This document shows positions 57,081 to 61,565 of a stretch of DNA of 61,565 nt, in pieces; position 1 is the first letter of the stretch; every line of letters begins with the position of its first letter. Location: the NCBI RefSeq assembly GCF_900197875.1, contig NZ_FZMO01000057.1, positions 1 to 61,565 on the forward strand, in the 5' to 3' direction. The position numbers and the translations under genes were made by a program. The notes under the pieces are model-generated. The model saw only the letters and a program-made list of their open reading frames with translations. It was not told the origin of the DNA and did not search any database. Source of the stretch: Frankia canadensis (lineage in GTDB: Bacteria > Actinomycetota > Actinomycetes > Frankiales > Frankiaceae).

Positions 57081-57303
57081 GACCTCCGTCTCAGCTGGCG
57101 AGGTGGTCGGTGGTGGGCCGGGCACGGACGGGCGGAACGGTCCGTACCATGGGTTGTGGTACGGCCGTCCGCCGCCGGCCGGTGTTGCGTCGGCGGGGGT
57201 GGTTCGCGCGCCCATGCGCCGCCGACCACTGGCCGTTGCCGGTGTCCTTTGTCTGTGTCCTTGCGGGGTCGAGAGCCCCATGTCCGCCCCGGAGCGCCTC
57301 ACC

Positions 57304-59142
<1,839 letters not shown>

Positions 59143-59199
59143 TCTCCAGCCGGCCGCGGGCGCCGGGGATTGTCGGTGGCGGGTCGTAGGGTCGCGAAT

Positions 59200-60183
59200 G
59201 TGACGTCTGCTGCCTCGCCGCCGAATCCGCCCCCGCCGACCGCCGCCGGTTCGCCGGCCGCGCGGCGGCTCATGGTCGTGCACGCGCACCCGGACGACGA
59301 GGTCATCTCGACCGGGATCGCGCTCGCCTCCTACGCCGCCGCGCCCGACACCTCCGTCACCCTCGTGACCTGCACGTTGGGGGAGGAGGGCGAGGTCCTC
59401 GTGCCGGAGCTGGTCAATCTGCGGGCCGATCTCGGCGACCAGCTCGGCGGCTACCGCATCGGCGAGCTCGCCGGCGCGTGTGCCGCCCTCGGCCTCACCG
59501 ACCAGCGCTTCCTCGGCGGTCCGGGCCGCTTCCGCGACAGTGGGATGATGGGCACCCCGCCCAACGACCATCCCCGCAGTTTCTGGCAGGCGGACCTGGA
59601 CGAGTCCACCGCCGAGCTGGTCCGCATCGTCCGGGACGTCCGGCCGCACGTGCTCGTCAGTTACGACTCGTTCGGCGCCTACGGTCATCCCGACCACATC
59701 CGCGCCCACCAGGTCACCGCCCGTGCGTACACCGACGCGGCCGACCCGGCGTTCGCTCCGGACGCCGGCGCGCCCTGGCAGGTCGCCAAGCGGTACGAGA
59801 CGGCCATGCCGCGCTCCGCGGCGCTCGCTGGCTTCGAGCACTTCCGCGACGCCGACGTCCCGAACAACCCGTTCGCCGGCATGAAGTCGGTCGACGACAT
59901 GGTCGTCCGGCTCACGGAGGACGCGGACATCACCACCGAGATCTCCGCGCCCGAGTTCTTCGAGGCCAAGATCGCCGCGATGCGGTCGCACCGGACCCAG
60001 ATGGCCGTCGACGGCTTCTTCTTCGCCCTCGCCGACGGCATCGGCCAGCGGGCCTGGGGGGCCGAGCACTTCGTGCTGGCCGCGGGCACCCGCGGCCCCG
60101 GTGGCGGCGCCGATGGCCGCGAGCAGGACTTCTTCGCCGGCATCGAGTTGGCCGGCATCGAGTTCGCCGGCATCGAACTGTGA
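59200..60183 (+). CDS. mshB: GlcNAc-Ins deacetylase MshB
   Basis: 327 residues from GTG 59200 (GTG 59176 is the alternative). LmbE-type metal site [12 protein letters not shown] and [11 protein letters not shown]; MshB-specific [24 protein letters not shown] and [16 protein letters not shown]. It deacetylates GlcNAc-Ins in mycothiol biosynthesis. The C-terminus has a three-fold repeat ([14 protein letters not shown], 15-bp units at 60139-60180). It provides the precursor that Mca (11.4 kb) helps to recycle. Confidence 0.92.
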   Translation: MTSAASPPNPPPPTAAGSPAARRLMVVHAHPDDEVISTGIALASYAAAPDTSVTLVTCTLGEEGEVLVPELVNLRADLGDQLGGYRIGELAGACAALGLTDQRFLGGPGRFRDSGMMGTPPNDHPRSFWQADLDESTAELVRIVRDVRPHVLVSYDSFGAYGHPDHIRAHQVTARAYTDAADPAFAPDAGAPWQVAKRYETAMPRSAALAGFEHFRDADVPNNPFAGMKSVDDMVVRLTEDADITTEISAPEFFEAKIAAMRSHRTQMAVDGFFFALADGIGQRAWGAEHFVLAAGTRGPGGGADGREQDFFAGIELAGIEFAGIEL

Positions 60184-60266
60184 CCGGACGGGCGGGAATC
60201 ACTGCCGTCGGCGCCCGCTTGTAACGGTGTAATCCCTGCAAGCCAGGGTGTGCTCCGGGAGGTCGG

Positions 60267-61241
60267 ATGAGCGACGGGAACCATGGCGGCCACACCAGCC
60301 ATGACCGTGATGACCCGCTGGACGCCTACTCGGCCGTCGTGACCCGGGTCGCCGCCGCGCTGACGCCGTCGGTGGCCAGCCTGCGGGTGCGCACCCGGCG
60401 CGGCGCCGGTGCCGGATCCGCGGTGGTGTTCACCGCCGACGGGTTCCTGCTCACCTCGGCACACGTCGTCGAGGGCGCCGACGCCGTGACGGCCGGGCTC
60501 GCGCAGTTCGCCGACGGCACCGAGCGCGAGTTCGACGTCGTCGGCGCGGATCCGCTGTCCGACCTGGCCGTTCTGCGCGCCCGCGGCTCCACGCCGCCCG
60601 CGGCGGAGCTCGGTGACGCGGCGGGGCTGCGCGTCGGTCAGCTTGTCGTGGCGGTCGGTAACCCGCTCGGGCTGACCGGCAGCGTGACGGCGGGCGTCGT
60701 CAGCGCGCTGGGTCGGTCGCTGCCGACCCGGGCGGGTACGGCGGCGCGGGTGGTCGACGAGGTCATCCAGACTGACGCGGCGCTCAACCCCGGCAACTCG
60801 GGCGGCGCGCTCGCCACGGCCGACGGCCGGGTGGTCGGCGTGAACACGGCCGTGGCCGGGGTGGGCCTCGGGCTCGCCGTTCCCGTCAACGAGACGACGA
60901 GAGCGATCCTCGCGGCACTGATGCGCGACGGCCGGGTCCGGCGGGCCTACCTCGGGGTCGCCGGGGCGGCCGTGCCGCTGCCGCCGGCGGTCGAGCGGCG
61001 CACCGGCCAGCGGCGCGGCGTGCGCCTCGCCGAGGTGGTCGTCGGCAGCCCGGCGGGCAGCGCCGGCCTGTTCACCGGCGACCTCGTGCTGTCGCTGGGC
61101 GGCGTGCCGGTCGTCACGCCCGGGGATCTTCAGCGGCTGCTGACGGAGGGCACGATCGGCCGACCGGTGGAGGTGACGGTGTGGCGCCGCGGCGCGCTCG
61201 TCGACGTCGTCGTCGTCCCCCGTGAGCTCGTCACGACCTGA
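60267..61241 (+). CDS. HtrA/DegP-like S1C serine protease, no membrane anchor
   Basis: 324 residues from ATG 60267, preceded by GGGAGGTCGG. Catalytic His66 (SAHVVEG), Asp99 (LSDLAVL) and Ser178 (NPGNSGG), then a PDZ domain from about 225 to 320 (YLGVAGAAV, GSPAGSAGLFTGDLVLSLGG). There is no signal peptide or membrane helix in the first 40 residues, unlike most actinobacterial HtrA proteins, so it should be cytoplasmic. Follows mshB by 83 nt on the same strand. Confidence 0.9.
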   Translation: MSDGNHGGHTSHDRDDPLDAYSAVVTRVAAALTPSVASLRVRTRRGAGAGSAVVFTADGFLLTSAHVVEGADAVTAGLAQFADGTEREFDVVGADPLSDLAVLRARGSTPPAAELGDAAGLRVGQLVVAVGNPLGLTGSVTAGVVSALGRSLPTRAGTAARVVDEVIQTDAALNPGNSGGALATADGRVVGVNTAVAGVGLGLAVPVNETTRAILAALMRDGRVRRAYLGVAGAAVPLPPAVERRTGQRRGVRLAEVVVGSPAGSAGLFTGDLVLSLGGVPVVTPGDLQRLLTEGTIGRPVEVTVWRRGALVDVVVVPRELVTT

Positions 61242-61309
61242 CCGCCGAGGCCGTGGGGCGTCCCATGACCACCACGGGCTTATCGGGCGTACTCGTCTAG
61301 TGTCGAGGC

Positions 61310-61565
61310 ATGTCCCGCCCCGGTTCCGGTCCGCGTCGCACGCCACCGCAGCCCACCGGTTCCCGTGCGCCCCGTGGAACGAGCTCGCCCGGGGCACGGG
61401 GAGGAGCGGGGGTGACCGGCCGGGCCGGTGCCCCCTCGCGTCCCGCGGATGACGGCGCTGGCGGCGGCCCCGGCGCTGGCGGCGGCCCGGGTGCTGGCGG
61501 CGGCCCGGGTGGTGGTGGAGGTAGCCGTGGCGGGGCGTCCGCGGGCGCCGCAGCGGCGGGGAGCG
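61310..61565 (+). CDS. start of a Gly/Pro-rich protein (3' truncated by window)
   Basis: Open frame from ATG 61310 (CGAGG upstream) to the window edge, at least 85 residues. It is Arg/Pro/Ser-rich and then Gly-rich with a three-fold GAGGGP repeat. No domain can be identified in the visible part. The low-complexity N-terminus may precede a recognisable domain beyond the edge. Confidence 0.5.
   Translation, partial: MSRPGSGPRRTPPQPTGSRAPRGTSSPGARGGAGVTGRAGAPSRPADDGAGGGPGAGGGPGAGGGPGGGGGSRGGASAGAAAAGS
61454..61507. repeat. three tandem 18-bp repeats
   Basis: Near-identical units at 61454-61471, 61472-61489 and 61490-61507 (one or two changes) encode GAGGGP three times in the truncated protein at the window end. 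Confidence 0.8.

Overview
The window is a chromosomal segment of a very GC-rich actinomycete. Two mycothiol enzymes (Mca and MshB homologues), the heavy use of GTG starts, visibly above 70% G+C, and gene order argue for Actinobacteria. The best guess is a Frankia-like organism, but no rRNA or other lineage marker is present, so genus is inference. From memory, much of the gene content matches the Mycobacterium tuberculosis Rv1080c-Rv1112 block (greA, mca, small membrane protein, DUF255 protein, hemolysin III, PIN-PhoH, fum, glpX, DUF4245, xseB/xseA, ispH, ychF), here interrupted by leuS, pckG, msrA, toxin-antitoxin modules and lineage-specific genes.

Layout. 1-5.6 kb: end of an unidentified gene, an SGNH esterase + MBOAT acyltransferase operon for O-acylation of an extracytoplasmic glycan, an alpha/beta hydrolase, a DUF2269 membrane protein and a secreted trypsin-like protease. 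5.7-10.3 kb: a PadR regulator divergent from a monooxygenase-like protein, then a VWA / BchI-type AAA+ pair. 10.5-19.7 kb: greA, mca, a small membrane protein, leuS, a DUF255 thioredoxin-fold protein, an actinobacterial hypothetical and hemolysin III. 20-25.6 kb: pckG, about 1.5 kb with no recognisable gene, PIN-PhoH with a possibly structured leader, msrA.

25.6-28.1 kb is a small accessory island. It holds a translationally coupled HicA-like gene pair on the minus strand, an intact RHH antitoxin/MazF-like toxin operon, a decayed second copy of that operon's gene junction, and a MerR regulator with its own operator. 28.2-38.2 kb carries a HAD phosphatase, secreted and lipoprotein genes, PPK2 polyphosphate kinase next to a second adenylate kinase, a Nudix-fold protein without its catalytic glutamates, a P-loop kinase and a class A beta-lactamase-like protein with a (Thr-Ser)11 linker.

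38.3-53.5 kb is mostly housekeeping: sthA, fumC, ispH, xseA and xseB (on opposite strands, which is unusual), DUF4245, glpX, a sterol-desaturase-family protein, a NodB-fold protein lacking its metal histidines, DUF6542, rmuC and ychF. Directly after ychF lies a DUF4258/YgiT toxin-antitoxin cassette, and behind it a degenerate copy of the ychF 3' end, as if the cassette had inserted there. 54.3-61.6 kb: DUF952, an HhH-GPD DNA glycosylase, a PCD-like protein, MutT, TypA/BipA, MshB, an unanchored HtrA-like protease and the start of a Gly-rich protein cut by the window edge. No rRNA, tRNA, CRISPR array or insertion sequence was seen.
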